Assembly: GCA_964519365.1 (NCBI GenBank)
Contig: CAZFHP010000071.1
Location: forward strand, 1-6,881
Direction of reading: 5' to 3'
Source of the DNA: CAZFHP01 sp964519365
GTDB lineage: Bacteria; Babelota; Babeliae; Babelales; RVW-14
Length of the DNA stretch: 6,881 nucleotides
Both the position numbers and the translations under genes were made by a program. Positions 6,576-6,881 of the stretch are shown in pieces. The notes under the pieces are model-generated. The model was not told where the DNA came from. It saw only the letters and a program-made list of their open reading frames with translations, and did not search any database. Position 1 is the stretch's first letter, and each line of letters starts with the position of its first letter.

Positions 6576-6594
6576 ATTTGTCTGAACCACGATT
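6576..6594 (+). repeat. Third copy of the 19-bp interspersed repeat after ruvB
   Basis: ATTTGTCTGAACCACGATT begins 3 bases after the ruvB stop. It is the exact reverse complement of 5445-5463, and 17 of its bases match the left arm at 5324-5340 in direct orientation. It looks like the end of the same element without its partner arm. Confidence 0.88.
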
Positions 6595-6600
6595 GGCCCC

Positions 6601-6616
6601 AGTCTTCGCCAAGACT
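6601..6616 (+). repeat. Small perfect hairpin downstream of ruvB
   Basis: AGTCTT-CGCC-AAGACT forms a 6-bp stem with a 4-base loop, 28 bases after the ruvB stop. There is no T run behind it, so it would be at most a weak or Rho-assisted 3' structure. It may equally be a repeat remnant. Confidence 0.5.
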
Positions 6617-6682
6617 ACTACGGGCACGGCAGGGTAAGTTTGTATAGATTAGAATTATCCTAAGTGAATCAGGAAATTAAAA

Positions 6683-6725
6683 TTTGTCGCAAACAATTAC
6701 TCGTTTTGTCGCAAACAATTACTCG
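6683..6725 (+). repeat. Two tandem 21-bp direct repeats
   Basis: Bases 6683-6703 and 6705-6725 are identical, separated by one T (period 22). The core is TGTCGCAAACAATTACTC. Ends beginning with TGT and carrying repeated transposase-binding motifs are known for IS21-family insertion sequences, so this may be one end of such an element or its remnant. No transposase is visible, and the other end would have to lie outside the window. Confidence 0.85.
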
Positions 6726-6746
6726 AAAGTTTCTTTTACATTCCCG

Positions 6747-6786
6747 TTCGCCCTGAGGTCGCAACGTAGTTGCGAGTCTCGAAGGG
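6747..6786. repeat. REP-like palindromic element A
   Basis: Outer arms CCCTGAG (6751-6757) and CTCGAAGGG (6778-6786) enclose a perfect 7-bp stem TCGCAAC-GTA-GTTGCGA (6759-6775). The TTCG...CCCTGAG / CTCGAAGGG pattern is like short palindromic repeats scattered in intergenic DNA of many bacteria. Confidence 0.65.
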
Positions 6787-6850
6787 TTTCCTTCTTTTTT
6801 TGCTTTTGAAAAATCTTGTAATTTTAATGATACCCTTTAGGAATGTTCGC

Positions 6851-6881
6851 ACCCATTCGACTTTGCTCAGGATACGCGAGC
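6851..6881. repeat. REP-like element B, inverted to A, cut by window edge
   Basis: ACCCATTCGACTTTGCTCAGG matches the reverse complement of element A in its ends (ACCC-TTCGA and CTCAGG) but lacks the long internal stem. GCTC and GAGC at 6865-6868 and 6878-6881 may form a small stem. The element may continue beyond the window. Confidence 0.45.

Larger units (their letters stand above)
6573..6881. other. Gene-free tail composed of short repeats
   Basis: I find no supportable gene on either strand. The 309 bases hold a 19-bp interspersed repeat, a small hairpin, a tandem 21-bp repeat and two REP-like elements, listed separately. There is no clear intrinsic terminator for ruvB. Confidence 0.7.

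Noticed and set aside
6683..6725. CRISPR array
   Set aside because: Only two copies with a one-base gap; there is no spacer of CRISPR length and no cas gene.

Overview
The window holds parts of three clear genes and two repeat-rich intergenic stretches. It looks like an AT-leaning Gram-negative-type bacterium. A bacterial RuvB, Shine-Dalgarno sites and a sigma70-like promoter are visible, and the large secreted protein suggests an organism with an elaborate cell surface. The mix of an unrecognised giant secreted protein, a sugar-nucleotide aminotransferase and short interspersed repeats would fit a host-associated lineage such as Candidatus Dependentiae, but that is only a guess and nothing here proves it.

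Region 1-3538 (minus strand) is one uninterrupted reading frame of 1179 codons that runs off the left edge. It starts with a good ribosome site and a signal peptide. The rest is a probably beta-rich, Asn/Gly/Thr/Asp-rich protein interrupted by highly charged inserts: Glu runs encoded by GAA repeats, often next to Lys/Arg-rich segments. I do not recognise the family. The short open frames on the plus strand here are shadows of this gene.

Region 3539-4064 lies between divergent genes. The minus strand carries a consensus-like promoter, a leader of roughly 310 bases with two tiny possible ORFs (5 and 25 codons, each with a Shine-Dalgarno site) and an inverted repeat, and then the giant gene. The plus strand has a weak promoter candidate and a small hairpin with a T run just before the aminotransferase ribosome site.

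Region 4065-6572 (plus strand) encodes a DegT/DnrJ/EryC1/StrS-family sugar aminotransferase (WbpE-like, 413 aa) and RuvB (350 aa), the Holliday-junction branch-migration ATPase. The two are separated by 213 bases dominated by a perfect 37-bp inverted repeat. A 19-bp piece of that repeat occurs again just after ruvB, so ruvB is bracketed by inverted copies.

Region 6573-6881 has no gene I can support. It is a patchwork of short repeats: the 19-bp copy, a small hairpin, two tandem 21-bp repeats that could be a transposon end, and two REP-like elements in opposite orientation, the second cut by the window edge. The three genes have no obvious shared pathway. The aminotransferase would supply amino sugars for surface glycans and the giant protein is probably exported, so both point to the cell envelope, while RuvB is housekeeping.
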